DNA of 50,010 bases from Flavobacterium sp. (GTDB taxonomy: Bacteria > Bacteroidota > Bacteroidia > Flavobacteriales > Flavobacteriaceae): the NCBI GenBank assembly GCA_023259675.1, contig JALRGT010000005.1, positions 94,363 to 144,372 of the forward strand. Reading direction: 5' to 3'. The notes under the pieces were generated by a model. It saw only the letters and a list, made by a program, of their open reading frames with translations. It was not told where the DNA came from and did no database searches. Below are positions 1 through 8,329 of the stretch, piece after piece. A program made the position numbers and the translations under genes. The stretch's first letter is position 1. Each line of letters begins with the position of its first letter.

Positions 1-1
1 T

Positions 2-1774
2 GACAAAATAAACGAGTTGAGAAAAGCAGGACTCGGATTGTTAGGAAGTATTGTTGGTGATGACAAAGCGGCTGATTCAATTGAAGATACCGCGGTAGAA
101 TTGAGCGATTTACCCAATTATATTGCCGAGTTTTCGGCCATGATGAAAAAACACGGTCAAGATGCCATTTATTATGCACATGCCGGAGCCGGAGAAATTC
201 ATTTGCGTCCGGTTTTGAATTTAAAGAAAAAGGAAGGGGTTTATCAATTTAGAAATATCGCTACCGAAGTGGCGGTTTTGGTCAAAAAATACAGAGGTTC
301 GTTGAGTGGGGAACACGGTGACGGAATCGTGCGTGGGGAGTTTTTACCTTTTATGATTGGGGAAAAGAACTATGAATTATTGAAGCGAATCAAATTGGCC
401 TTTGACCCGAATTCGGTTTTGAATATCGGAAAAATTGTCAATGCATTAAAAATGGATGAAAATCTGCGTTTTGAAGTCGATAGAGTAGAACCAGATATTA
501 AAACGATACAAGATTTCTCGGATAGTTTGGGGATTTTGCGTTTGGCCGAAAAGTGCAACGGTTCCGGTGATTGTAGAAAATTACCGTCGGCCGGAGGAAC
601 TTTATGTCCGAGTTATCGCGCCACCAGAAACGAAAAAGACACCACTCGAGCCCGTGCGAATGCGTTGCGGGAATATTTGACGCATTCCGAAAAAGAGAAC
701 AAATTCAATCATGAAGAATTGTATCAGGTTTTTGAATTGTGTGTGAGCTGTAAAGCCTGCGCCAGTGAATGTCCGAGTAATGTAGATGTGGCTGCTTTAA
801 AATCGGAGTTTTTATACCAATACCAAAAAGCGAATGGTTTTTCGCTGCGAAGCAAAATTTTCGCCAACAATTCCAAATTAAATAAACTGGGAAGTATTTT
901 TCCGGGATTGACCAATTTTATGGTAAATCAAACTTTGGTGAAGAAAAGCATGGGGATTGCGCCTCAAAGAGAAGTGCCGTTATTGGCCAAAAAATCTTTT
1001 AGAAAGTGGTACAAAGAAAGAATCAAAAACAACAGCAATGAAAATAACAACGGAAAAGTCTATTTGTTTTGCGATGAATTTACCGATTATTATGATGTAG
1101 AAGTTGGAATTGATGCATACGAATTGTTGTCTCAATTAGGCTATGAAGTCGTATTGGTTGACCATGAAGAAAGTGGTCGCTCTTATATTTCGAAAGGATT
1201 TTTGGAAGAAGCTAAAGTGCTGGCCAATAAAAATGTAGCGGTATTTTCTTCAATCGTTACTGAAGATGCTCCTTTAGTCGGAATTGAGCCTTCGGCGATA
1301 CTGACTTTCAGGGATGAATACCTGCGTTTGGCAGATGACAAATCAAGTGCCGCGCAATTGTCTGAAAATGTGTTTACAGTGGAAGAATTCTTCAAAAAAG
1401 AGATTGCTTCAGGAAAAATTCATGCGGGACAATTTTCTGAAAACGAAAAAGAAATCAAGATTCACGGACATTGTCATCAAAAATCATTGAGCACTGTTGA
1501 AGCTACTTTTGCGATGTTGAATGTGCCCAAAAACAATTCGGTTACGATTTATAATTCCGGTTGTTGCGGAATGGCAGGTTCATTTGGTTACGAAAAAGAA
1601 CATTACGAAATTAGCATGCAAATGGGTGAGGATACCTTGTTCCCGAAAATTAGAAATACAGAACCACAAGTTGCCATTTCGGCTGCGGGAACCAGTTGTC
1701 GCCATCAAATTTTTGATGGAACGAGCCGAAAAGCCCAACATCCCGTGAGTATTTTGAGAAGTTGTTTGCGATAA
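2..1774 (+). CDS. FAD-binding and Fe-S oxidoreductase (glycolate oxidase/D-lactate dehydrogenase-like), 3' part
   Basis: This is the C-terminal part of a large FAD-dependent 2-hydroxyacid dehydrogenase-type enzyme. The frame is open to the left edge, so the start and the N-terminal FAD (PCMH-type) domain lie outside the window; the first in-frame TTG at 17 is not the real start. The visible part begins with the FAD-oxidase C-terminal domain (HAGAGEIHLRP and GSLSGEHGDGIVRG motifs, about residues 55-107). A ferredoxin-like segment follows with two Cys groups (CNGSGDC...C near 180-197 and CVSCKACASECP near 243-254). The end is a CCG-type heterodisulfide-reductase-like domain (HGHCHQ and NSGCCGMAGSFGYE). 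Family members oxidise D-lactate, glycolate or similar acids and pass electrons through Fe-S clusters to the respiratory chain; the substrate cannot be read here. A strong terminator follows the stop codon. Confidence 0.88.
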   Translation, partial: DKINELRKAGLGLLGSIVGDDKAADSIEDTAVELSDLPNYIAEFSAMMKKHGQDAIYYAHAGAGEIHLRPVLNLKKKEGVYQFRNIATEVAVLVKKYRGSLSGEHGDGIVRGEFLPFMIGEKNYELLKRIKLAFDPNSVLNIGKIVNALKMDENLRFEVDRVEPDIKTIQDFSDSLGILRLAEKCNGSGDCRKLPSAGGTLCPSYRATRNEKDTTRARANALREYLTHSEKENKFNHEELYQVFELCVSCKACASECPSNVDVAALKSEFLYQYQKANGFSLRSKIFANNSKLNKLGSIFPGLTNFMVNQTLVKKSMGIAPQREVPLLAKKSFRKWYKERIKNNSNENNNGKVYLFCDEFTDYYDVEVGIDAYELLSQLGYEVVLVDHEESGRSYISKGFLEEAKVLANKNVAVFSSIVTEDAPLVGIEPSAILTFRDEYLRLADDKSSAAQLSENVFTVEEFFKKEIASGKIHAGQFSENEKEIKIHGHCHQKSLSTVEATFAMLNVPKNNSVTIYNSGCCGMAGSFGYEKEHYEISMQMGEDTLFPKIRNTEPQVAISAAGTSCRHQIFDGTSRKAQHPVSILRSCLR

Positions 1775-1802
1775 AAATATAATTTAATTTTCATTAAAAC
1801 AC

Positions 1803-1830
1803 TAAAGCCATGAATTTACTCATGGCTTTA
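1803..1830. terminator. Rho-independent terminator hairpin
   Basis: A perfect 11-bp stem (TAAAGCCATGA / TCATGGCTTTA) with a 6-nt loop begins 28 nt after the stop codon of the FAD/Fe-S oxidoreductase and is followed by a T-rich stretch. The A-rich left flank could let it also act on the opposing lipoprotein transcript. Confidence 0.8.
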
Positions 1831-1937
1831 ATTTTATGATAGGTTTCCAAACTGAATTGAAGATTGTATATAATGTGAACTATTGTTTTTTCTAATTTAG
1901 AATTAAAACTGTTTCTAGTTTTCTATTCATTGGATTA

Positions 1938-2498
1938 TCATCCACCACCTCTTCTTTGGTAATATTTTCCATTTGTTATACGTATACTTTTGTTCTGTGA
2001 ATTGACTAATTCAAGATCAAAAGTACCGTTGATAGCAAAAAGGGGATATTCATACCAGTTGCCTGTGTTAAAATCAAATTGCTTATATGTTGAGATTTTT
2101 TTACTGGTGTAGGTATGATTCCCTGATTTATAAAAATAAACAGAAGCAGAATCTACTGCTGTTCCATTTGAGGATAATTGACATTCGAATAATTGGTTTA
2201 TATTATTGTTTACTGGACTTAAAAAAGTACAATTAGGATCCTTAAAAAGAATTACTCCTCCAAATATATCAGGTCGATTTATCCAAATGAAATTGTTTAA
2301 TGCAATCCATGGATGTTCAGGTCCAAGTGCACCGCCAGATCCCACATTAAATTCACCCAAATTGTATTGTTGATTGTTGTAAGTAAAACTAAAATAACTT
2401 TTAGGAATTGCTTGATCATCATCAGTATCACAAGACGTTAAGAAAAATGGTATTGAATATATCAATATGATGTAAACGTAAAATATAGATTTCTTCAT
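1938..2498 (-). CDS. Hypothetical SPII lipoprotein, 186 aa
   Basis: The protein starts with a typical lipoprotein signal: a Lys pair, a hydrophobic stretch and a lipobox FLTSC with the lipidated Cys at residue 23, followed by an Asp-rich linker (DTDDDQ). The mature part (about 160 residues) is rich in Asn, Tyr, Phe and Gly and looks like a beta-rich extracytoplasmic domain. I do not recognise a family. It ends in an odd RRGGG tail. The gene stands alone: convergent with the upstream oxidoreductase, with about 700 bases of empty AT-rich DNA behind its start. The sequence alone does not tell whether it faces the periplasm or the cell surface. Confidence 0.75.
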   Translation of the reverse strand: MKKSIFYVYIILIYSIPFFLTSCDTDDDQAIPKSYFSFTYNNQQYNLGEFNVGSGGALGPEHPWIALNNFIWINRPDIFGGVILFKDPNCTFLSPVNNNINQLFECQLSSNGTAVDSASVYFYKSGNHTYTSKKISTYKQFDFNTGNWYEYPLFAINGTFDLELVNSQNKSIRITNGKYYQRRGGG

Positions 2499-3202
2499 GT
2501 TTCAATATATTTAGTGTTTTTCAATGATAATTATTGCAGAAAAAAATACATGATTGATATACAAATAACAAAATTTAGGAGTCTAACCTAAAAAATTGTT
2601 GATTATAATCATTGAGGGACAAGGCTTAATTACTATATAAATTTACGAATTAAAGTGCTTTAAATCAATCTGTTTGGTTGATATTTTTTGTTTTGAAAAA
2701 GCGTAAATATATGGAGTAGCTTTTTATATAATTTTCTGTTTTTCAGTTGGTTTCCCAATTTCATGAAGTTTATTTGAAACGAAAATTGAATTGATTGTTT
2801 AAATAGTGCAAGCAATTTAGAAACATAGTGCAGTATTGGTCTCTAATGTATTTTGTTTGGAATTAGACTGAAATAAAAAACTAATTTCTTTTATATGTAA
2901 GAAATATTTTTAAATTTGTTACATACGAATAAAATAATGCGCAGGAATAGCAATTAAAAAGGCGTATAACATTCTATTTTAAAATAAAGGAGATTAGATT
3001 TATGCGTATGTAAAGTAGTTAACTGCAAACATGACGCAAAAACCTGAAAACAGAATTTAATATTTAAATTTCACTAACATTCTGTGTTAATAAAACTATT
3101 CAAAAAATCTTATATATTAATTTTAACTCTTTAATAAAAGAGTAAGTTTTAAAATTACATATTTAGTTTAATAAATGTTTCAAAAATTACTGATTTAATG
3201 TT
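2499..3202. other. Long AT-rich intergenic region without a recognisable gene
   Basis: About 700 bases lie between a divergent lipoprotein and the PIN-like gene. No plausible ORF is seen on either strand. TAAATTTG at 2911-2918 fits the flavobacterial -7 consensus but has no TTG at the right distance. A small hairpin (ACTCTTT-AATA-AAAGAGT, 3126-3143) lies about 60 nt before the PIN-like gene. Short motifs such as GCGTATAAC near 2961 and ATGCGTATG near 3002 look like accessory intergenic sequence rather than decayed coding sequence. The region could hold a 5' UTR or small RNA, but nothing decides this. Confidence 0.4.
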
Positions 3203-5302
3203 ATGATAGAAAATAAAGCAATAACTTATAGTTTATTAGCACATGTTAGAAACAGTGGAACTCTAATGAAAGGTCCTGTTGATGTTTTCATTCCTTTAAT
3301 AAAAAGAACTTTACATCAACTAAATAGTAAAGGTATTTTTAAAGGTGAATCCATTTTAGAGATACAATCTGAAGCCAATTGTATGTATTCAATAGACTTC
3401 CCTATTCCTGTATTGAAAATAATTTTATCACAAATATCTTCTGAAGTTAATACAGATAGTGAGAAAAATTTTGTAATTCACCATGACGGTTCATTCATTT
3501 TAAAAGCTTTTTTCTTTGAAGATTTCGAGGAAAAAATTCAAGAAAGTAAAAGAGATTCTGAAAACTTAGAAAAGATTTTTAGTGATTTCTGTAAAATCAA
3601 CAATATCATATTAAATAATAAAACTTCAATTTTTGACTTTATTGATAAAAATAAAATGTCAATTTCAAAATATTTATCTAACCATACTGCTCCTAACGGA
3701 CACGATTTTACAATTGAAGCTCAATTCGTTGACTATTTCAAAAAAATTCCTAAAGTTTTTGATATTGTTAGAAGAATTTATCTGGGTTCAATTATATCCA
3801 GCTTTTTAGAATATAAAACTGAAAATTTCACGCATGATGTAGAATTGCTATTTGATACTAATTTTATAATCAGTCTATTAGACTTGAATACACCTGAATC
3901 AACACATACTTGTAAAAAATTATTAGAAGTTGGGAAAAATTTAGGTTTCAAATTCACTGTTTTATCAGATACAATTGATGAAACTAAAGCTTTAATTAAT
4001 AAAAAAGCTGAAAATTTTACTAATACCTTTTTAACTCGACGAATTAATCCTGAAGACATTTATAACGCCTGTGAACGACGAAATATAAATAGATCTGATT
4101 TAGAAAGAATTATTGACAATATTGAAGAAACAGTAAAATCATATGAAATTAATATTTATCAGTATACCCAAAAATTAAAAGAAAAAGCAAAAATTAGTTC
4201 TGAATATGAAAGCTTTAAAAGAATTAGAACATCCCATTACTCTGCGCTGCACGATGCTATAACTGTACTTTATATTAAAGAAAAAAGAACAAAGAGAATT
4301 CGTGAATTTGAAAATGTTAATTGTTGGCTCGTAAACAACTCAACTTCTCACGAAACAGAAGATTATAGAGAAAATAGTTCTGAATATCAAAAAGAAGCAA
4401 TTCGAGTCGACGAATTACTTAATATTTTGTGGTTGAGTAATCCAAGTATTAATACAAGTTTAGATAATGAAGATTTAATTGAAATTGGTCTATCATCTAT
4501 TGTAGCATATACTTTAAACGATTCTTTACCAAAAGCAAGTATAATAAGAGAATTAGATGAAAACATACAAAAATACAGAACAGATATTATTAGCGATAAA
4601 GACATCATCAATATTTCATCAAGAATTTCTAATAAACAATTAAAGAATATTAATGAGTTAAATAGTTTAGCTAATCAAAATAAAGATGAATTTGTAAAAA
4701 AATTAAAAGAGGAAGCTTTAATTCAAGAAAAAGAAGAAGAAGAAAGAGTTTTAAAATTTGATAAATTGTATCAAAGATTTGAAGTACAAATAAATGCTTT
4801 AGATAAAGCCAAACTAGGTATAAAAACTAAAGAAATTTCATTAAATGAAAAAGAAATAGAAATTGATAAAATTAAAAAAGATGCTGAAAATGAAAAAAAT
4901 GCTAATCAAACTCAAATAGACTTATTAAACCAAGTATTAGAACAAGAACGAAATCAAAAAATAGAACTGCAAAAACAAATACGTAAAGACAAACGAGAAC
5001 AATATATTAGTACTGAAGTTAAAAAATGGAGAAAAAAATCATGGAATCAGTTATGGTCTTGTATTGCATTTCTTACAGCTACCCTTTTTTATATTTTTTA
5101 TCTTTGTGATTTTGATTTTAAAAAATTTGACATACTTATAAAAAATTACAAAGAAAATTTATATATAACAGGTTTTCTTACTTTAATACTATCTCTATTT
5201 TCTTTATTTATTTTGAAAAATTTACGAGAAAAATATCATAATAATTCAAATCTAAAATCGTTCAAAGAAATGCTTCTAATACCCGATGATTTGAAAGACT
5301 AA
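3203..5302 (+). CDS. PIN-like nuclease-domain protein with coiled coil and two C-terminal membrane helices
   Basis: This 699-residue protein is not one I can name. Residues 1-200 form an alpha/beta and helical N-terminal region. Residues about 213-385 look like a PIN-type ribonuclease domain: LLFDTNFIISLL (D218), DTIDETKALI (E260), HDAITVLYI (D351) and NCWLVNNST (N378-T381) sit where PIN metal-binding acidic residues and the closing Asn/Ser are expected. Residues about 480-605 are a highly charged Lys/Glu coiled coil. Two hydrophobic helices (about 616-635 and 652-672) anchor the C terminus, which puts the PIN-like domain in the cytosol. The gene is more AT-rich than the metabolic genes nearby and sits alone between repeat-bearing intergenic stretches, which suggests acquisition. 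A defence or toxin-like role is only an inference. Confidence 0.7.
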   Translation: MIENKAITYSLLAHVRNSGTLMKGPVDVFIPLIKRTLHQLNSKGIFKGESILEIQSEANCMYSIDFPIPVLKIILSQISSEVNTDSEKNFVIHHDGSFILKAFFFEDFEEKIQESKRDSENLEKIFSDFCKINNIILNNKTSIFDFIDKNKMSISKYLSNHTAPNGHDFTIEAQFVDYFKKIPKVFDIVRRIYLGSIISSFLEYKTENFTHDVELLFDTNFIISLLDLNTPESTHTCKKLLEVGKNLGFKFTVLSDTIDETKALINKKAENFTNTFLTRRINPEDIYNACERRNINRSDLERIIDNIEETVKSYEINIYQYTQKLKEKAKISSEYESFKRIRTSHYSALHDAITVLYIKEKRTKRIREFENVNCWLVNNSTSHETEDYRENSSEYQKEAIRVDELLNILWLSNPSINTSLDNEDLIEIGLSSIVAYTLNDSLPKASIIRELDENIQKYRTDIISDKDIINISSRISNKQLKNINELNSLANQNKDEFVKKLKEEALIQEKEEEERVLKFDKLYQRFEVQINALDKAKLGIKTKEISLNEKEIEIDKIKKDAENEKNANQTQIDLLNQVLEQERNQKIELQKQIRKDKREQYISTEVKKWRKKSWNQLWSCIAFLTATLFYIFYLCDFDFKKFDILIKNYKENLYITGFLTLILSLFSLFILKNLREKYHNNSNLKSFKEMLLIPDDLKD

Positions 5303-5309
5303 TAGTCTC

Positions 5310-5357
5310 GCTCGTGAATACAAACAAAAGCAAAAAATAAGATAAAATGGCACGAGC
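5310..5357. repeat. Intergenic inverted repeat between accessory genes
   Basis: GCTCGTG (5310-5316) and CACGAGC (5351-5357) are perfect inverted arms around a 34-nt A-rich spacer, directly after the PIN-like gene. A short AGACT-AAT-AGTCT hairpin (5296-5308) overlaps the stop codon. The right arm runs into CCTAACGCAGTCGCTAG, much more GC-rich than its surroundings. It may be a cassette-like boundary or a weak terminator; there is no good T-tract. Confidence 0.45.
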
Positions 5358-5394
5358 CTAACGCAGTCGCTAGTAGTGCTAAAACTAAACAATT

Positions 5395-5820
5395 ATGAAA
5401 AAGCTAAATTCCCTTATTATTTTTACAATTTTAATCCTTTTGACATCGTGTAAATTTGAAAAGGATAAACCGAAAACCGATGTTAAATATGAAAAGTCGG
5501 AATTATTGGGGCATTGGGTTCGAACCAATGAAATGGAGGAACTAGAAAATTCTAAAGATGTAGTTATTCGCAAATTTAATATAAAAGAGGATAATATTGC
5601 CGAAATTGAAATTCTGGATTCTATTGGGCGAAAAACAGTATCTGGAAGTTGGAAAATTGGTGAAGAACAAAAAATTATTGAACTTATTTCTTTTAAATCT
5701 GATTTTGCCTTAACTTTTTGGTCAAGTTCGAATTATAAGCATATGATTTCATTTTCAGTTGAAAAACCGGATGATAAAATTATTTTGAATTTACAAGGAG
5801 TAACATTTGAAAAGGAATAA
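5395..5820 (+). CDS. Hypothetical SPII lipoprotein, lipocalin-like, 141 aa
   Basis: The N terminus is a lipoprotein signal peptide with lipobox LLTSC and Cys at residue 19, followed by a Lys/Asp-rich linker. The mature domain begins with LLGHWVRTNE and later has GSWKIGEE, a pattern common in small lipocalin-like lipoproteins of Bacteroidota in which a GxW motif opens a beta barrel. The rest is alternating charged and hydrophobic residues compatible with beta strands. The similarity is by pattern only and no ligand can be proposed. The gene lies 92 nt after the PIN-like gene on the same strand, but the inverted repeat between them argues against a simple operon. Confidence 0.7.
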   Translation: MKKLNSLIIFTILILLTSCKFEKDKPKTDVKYEKSELLGHWVRTNEMEELENSKDVVIRKFNIKEDNIAEIEILDSIGRKTVSGSWKIGEEQKIIELISFKSDFALTFWSSSNYKHMISFSVEKPDDKIILNLQGVTFEKE

Positions 5821-6172
5821 ATATCCGATCGCGCAGCTATACCCAATCGTTAGTTAAGTTTTTTAAACTGTGCCCACACAGAGTATCAAAACAAATAAAA
5901 TCTGTGTCATCTGCGTGCCAAAACCAACTGCAATCTGATTAAAAATAGTTCTCGATACATTTTTTTGTGTAATCCCGTCTCGAAGCTTCAGGATCGGGAT
6001 TACACAAAAAAAACACTCGAACTGACGTTTTTAATAATTACACCCCAACCCAAAAGCAAGACATTCTCTATTGATTTTAAAAACGAATTTTCGGTATTTT
6101 TTTAAATTCATCCCAGTTTTAGGGAGTAGAATTGATTTAAAGTGATTATTTTTAGCATCAAATATCAAATCT
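5821..6172. other. Intergenic region with GC-rich patches and a long hairpin
   Basis: This 352-base stretch holds no ORF. It begins with a GC-richer patch (CCGATCGCGCAGC...CCCAATCGTTAG, about 5824-5853). A phrase of the type 'AATCTGTGTCATCTGCGTGCC' lies around 5898-5920, and a perfect 18-bp hairpin at 5960-6012 is followed by CACTCGAACTGACG. Such phrases look like dispersed intergenic repeats. The promoter of the permease gene must lie in the last 150 bases, but no clear TAnnTTTG element is seen. Confidence 0.5.
5960..6012. repeat. Perfect 18-bp inverted repeat (intergenic hairpin)
   Basis: The left arm 5960-5977 (seven T, then GTGTAATCCCG) is exactly complementary to the right arm 5995-6012 (CGGGATTACAC, then seven A). 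The 17-nt loop contains the palindrome GAAGCTTC. Both flanks are homopolymeric, so as RNA it could terminate transcription in either direction. Its form also fits a dispersed REP-like intergenic element. Confidence 0.75.
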
Positions 6173-8131
6173 ATGGGATCTAAAAGTTTATTTCGAAAAA
6201 AAACGGTTCAAGATATATTACAACAAGTTGAAAAAAATAATGCGGATGGTCATAATTCATTAGGAAAGCATCTTAAAGCTAGAGATTTGGCAGCCTTTGG
6301 TATTGCCGCCATCATTGGAGCCGGAATTTTCAGCACCATTGGGAAAGCCAGTTTTGATGGTGGTCCTGCAGTCATCTTTTTATTCCTTTTTACTGCCATA
6401 GCCTGTAGTTTTGCCGCTTTTGCCTATGCCGAATTTGCTTCGATGGTTCCCGTGTCCGGCAGTGCTTATACCTATTCTTATGTGGCTTTTGGAGAATTAA
6501 TAGCCTGGATTATCGGTTGGGCATTGATTATGGAATACGCCATAGGAAATATTACCGTTGCCATATCGTGGAGTGATTACTTTACGAGTTTGATGGAGAA
6601 CATCATCCATAACCTCAATCATAATTACCATCTTCATTTACAGGTTATTGCAGATTGGGCTCAAATGGATTATTTAACCGCTTCCAATGGATTCAAAGAG
6701 GCAACCGCATTGATGCAAGGAGGGAAGTCTTTCGAAAATTTAAGTACCGGTTTGCAAGCCGCTTATTCGGCTTGGATAACCGCCCCAACGATTGGTTCGT
6801 TTCATTTTGTTGCCGATTTCCCTGCTTTGTTTATCATTGTTTTGATTACCGCATTGGTGTATCGTGGGATGAAAGAATCTCGTAATGCCAGCAATATGAT
6901 GGTTTTAGTGAAATTATGCATCATTTTATTGGTAATCGCCGTGGGTGTTTTTTATATTGATATCGACAATTGGACTCCATTTGCTCCCAACGGCGTGAGT
7001 GGCGTTTTAAAAGGAGTTTCGGCTGTTTTCTTTGCCTATATTGGTTTTGATGCGATCTCTACCACAGCTGAAGAATGTGAAAATCCACAACGGGATTTGC
7101 CAAAAGGAATGATGTGGGCTATTATTATTTGTACGGTTTTGTACATTACAATTGCCTTGGTTTTAACCGGAATGGTGAATTATGCTGATTTGAATGTTGG
7201 AGATCCTTTGCTTTTTGTTTTCGAAAAATTAGACTTAAAAATAATGTCTGCCATTATTGGGGTGAGTGCCGTAGTTGCCATGGCCAGTGTTTTATTGGTT
7301 TTCCAAATGGGGCAACCGCGTATCTGGATGAGTATGAGTCGTGACGGTTTATTGCCCAAACGCTTCTCAAGAGTGCATCCTAAATACAAAACGCCATCTT
7401 ACGCAACAGTTGTTACGGGTTTTGTAGTGGCCATTCCGGCTTTGTTTTTGAACTTAACCATGGTAACCGATTTGTGCAGCATAGGAACTTTGTTTGCCTT
7501 TGTTTTGGTTTGTGCCGGAGTTTTGGTTTTACAAAACAAACCCAATATTCCCAGAGGAAAATTCAAAACCCCTTATGTGAATTCTAAATACATCATGCCT
7601 TTGCTCTTGGTTTTAGGTTTGTTTTATGCTTTTCAATACAATACCAAAGCAACTATGGGTTTTATTACGAATGAAACCCAAGTCAATTCGGCCACATCTA
7701 TTATAACCGCATTAAATAAAGAAGAATCACAAAAAGTATATGCTTATCTCGTAAGTATTGATACAGACAAGAACAATTCGGATAATTTAGATGTAGAAAC
7801 TTTATTGAGTGCTTACCAGGATGATGAAGTGAAATATGCTTCCGTTGTAGCTGGTTTACCAATTGATGATTCCCTGAAGTATGAAAGTGGTTTTGATTTG
7901 TTTAAACACAAAATTCCGATGTGGATTTTCCTAATTTCCTTAATTGGGCTGTCCATTTGGTCTTTCCGTCAAAATTTATCTTTGATTCCATTATTGGGAC
8001 TTGTGAGTTGTTTGTACATGATGGCCGAATTGAGTGTTTGGAACTGGATTTATTTCACGGCTTGGTTGCTCATTGGACTTGCGATTTACTTTGGCTTCAG
8101 CCGAAAAAACAGTAAACTGAATTTTGAATAG
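6173..8131 (+). CDS. APC-family amino acid permease (cationic amino acid transporter-like)
   Basis: This is a 652-residue polytopic inner-membrane protein of the amino acid-polyamine-organocation superfamily. The N-terminal signature is clear: LKARDLAAFGIAAIIGAGIFSTIG, then PVSGSAYTYSYVAFGELIAWIIGW, and later FAYIGFDAISTTAEECENPQRDLPKGM, as in CAT/YfnA-type permeases that import amino acids by proton symport. It is longer than the usual 460-500 residues because of two hydrophilic insertions, about residues 150-205 and about 500-575. Two further hydrophobic helices close the protein. The substrate cannot be read from sequence; a cationic amino acid is the usual guess. It is a single gene, in the same direction as lpd but separated by about 200 nt that include the lpd promoter. 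Confidence 0.87.
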   Translation: MGSKSLFRKKTVQDILQQVEKNNADGHNSLGKHLKARDLAAFGIAAIIGAGIFSTIGKASFDGGPAVIFLFLFTAIACSFAAFAYAEFASMVPVSGSAYTYSYVAFGELIAWIIGWALIMEYAIGNITVAISWSDYFTSLMENIIHNLNHNYHLHLQVIADWAQMDYLTASNGFKEATALMQGGKSFENLSTGLQAAYSAWITAPTIGSFHFVADFPALFIIVLITALVYRGMKESRNASNMMVLVKLCIILLVIAVGVFYIDIDNWTPFAPNGVSGVLKGVSAVFFAYIGFDAISTTAEECENPQRDLPKGMMWAIIICTVLYITIALVLTGMVNYADLNVGDPLLFVFEKLDLKIMSAIIGVSAVVAMASVLLVFQMGQPRIWMSMSRDGLLPKRFSRVHPKYKTPSYATVVTGFVVAIPALFLNLTMVTDLCSIGTLFAFVLVCAGVLVLQNKPNIPRGKFKTPYVNSKYIMPLLLVLGLFYAFQYNTKATMGFITNETQVNSATSIITALNKEESQKVYAYLVSIDTDKNNSDNLDVETLLSAYQDDEVKYASVVAGLPIDDSLKYESGFDLFKHKIPMWIFLISLIGLSIWSFRQNLSLIPLLGLVSCLYMMAELSVWNWIYFTAWLLIGLAIYFGFSRKNSKLNFE

Positions 8132-8285
8132 GATTTAAGATTCGTTCTTAATTGTAGTTTCAATTTCCGTTGAAATAAAGTTTTGACCACATTTTATTAA
8201 GAATACAGCGTTTAAAAAACACAAAGCTGTTAAAATTCGTAACAAAAAATCGTAAACTTTAAACTTTAAACAAAACTTAATTCCT

Positions 8286-8293
8286 TAATTTTG
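8286..8293 (+). promoter_or_regulatory. -7 promoter element of lpd
   Basis: TAATTTTG matches the flavobacterial -7 consensus TAnnTTTG and lies 36 nt before the lpd ATG. At the -33 distance there is only TTT, so the upstream element is imperfect. Confidence 0.5.
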
Positions 8294-8329
8294 TGCCTCA
8301 ATAAATAAAAACATACTAAAAAATATACT

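Noticed and set aside
5357..5880. Integron attC sites around the lipoprotein gene
   Set aside because: GCCTAAC- and GTTAAGT-like cores can be found, but they do not form one attC with paired arms, and no integrase is present.
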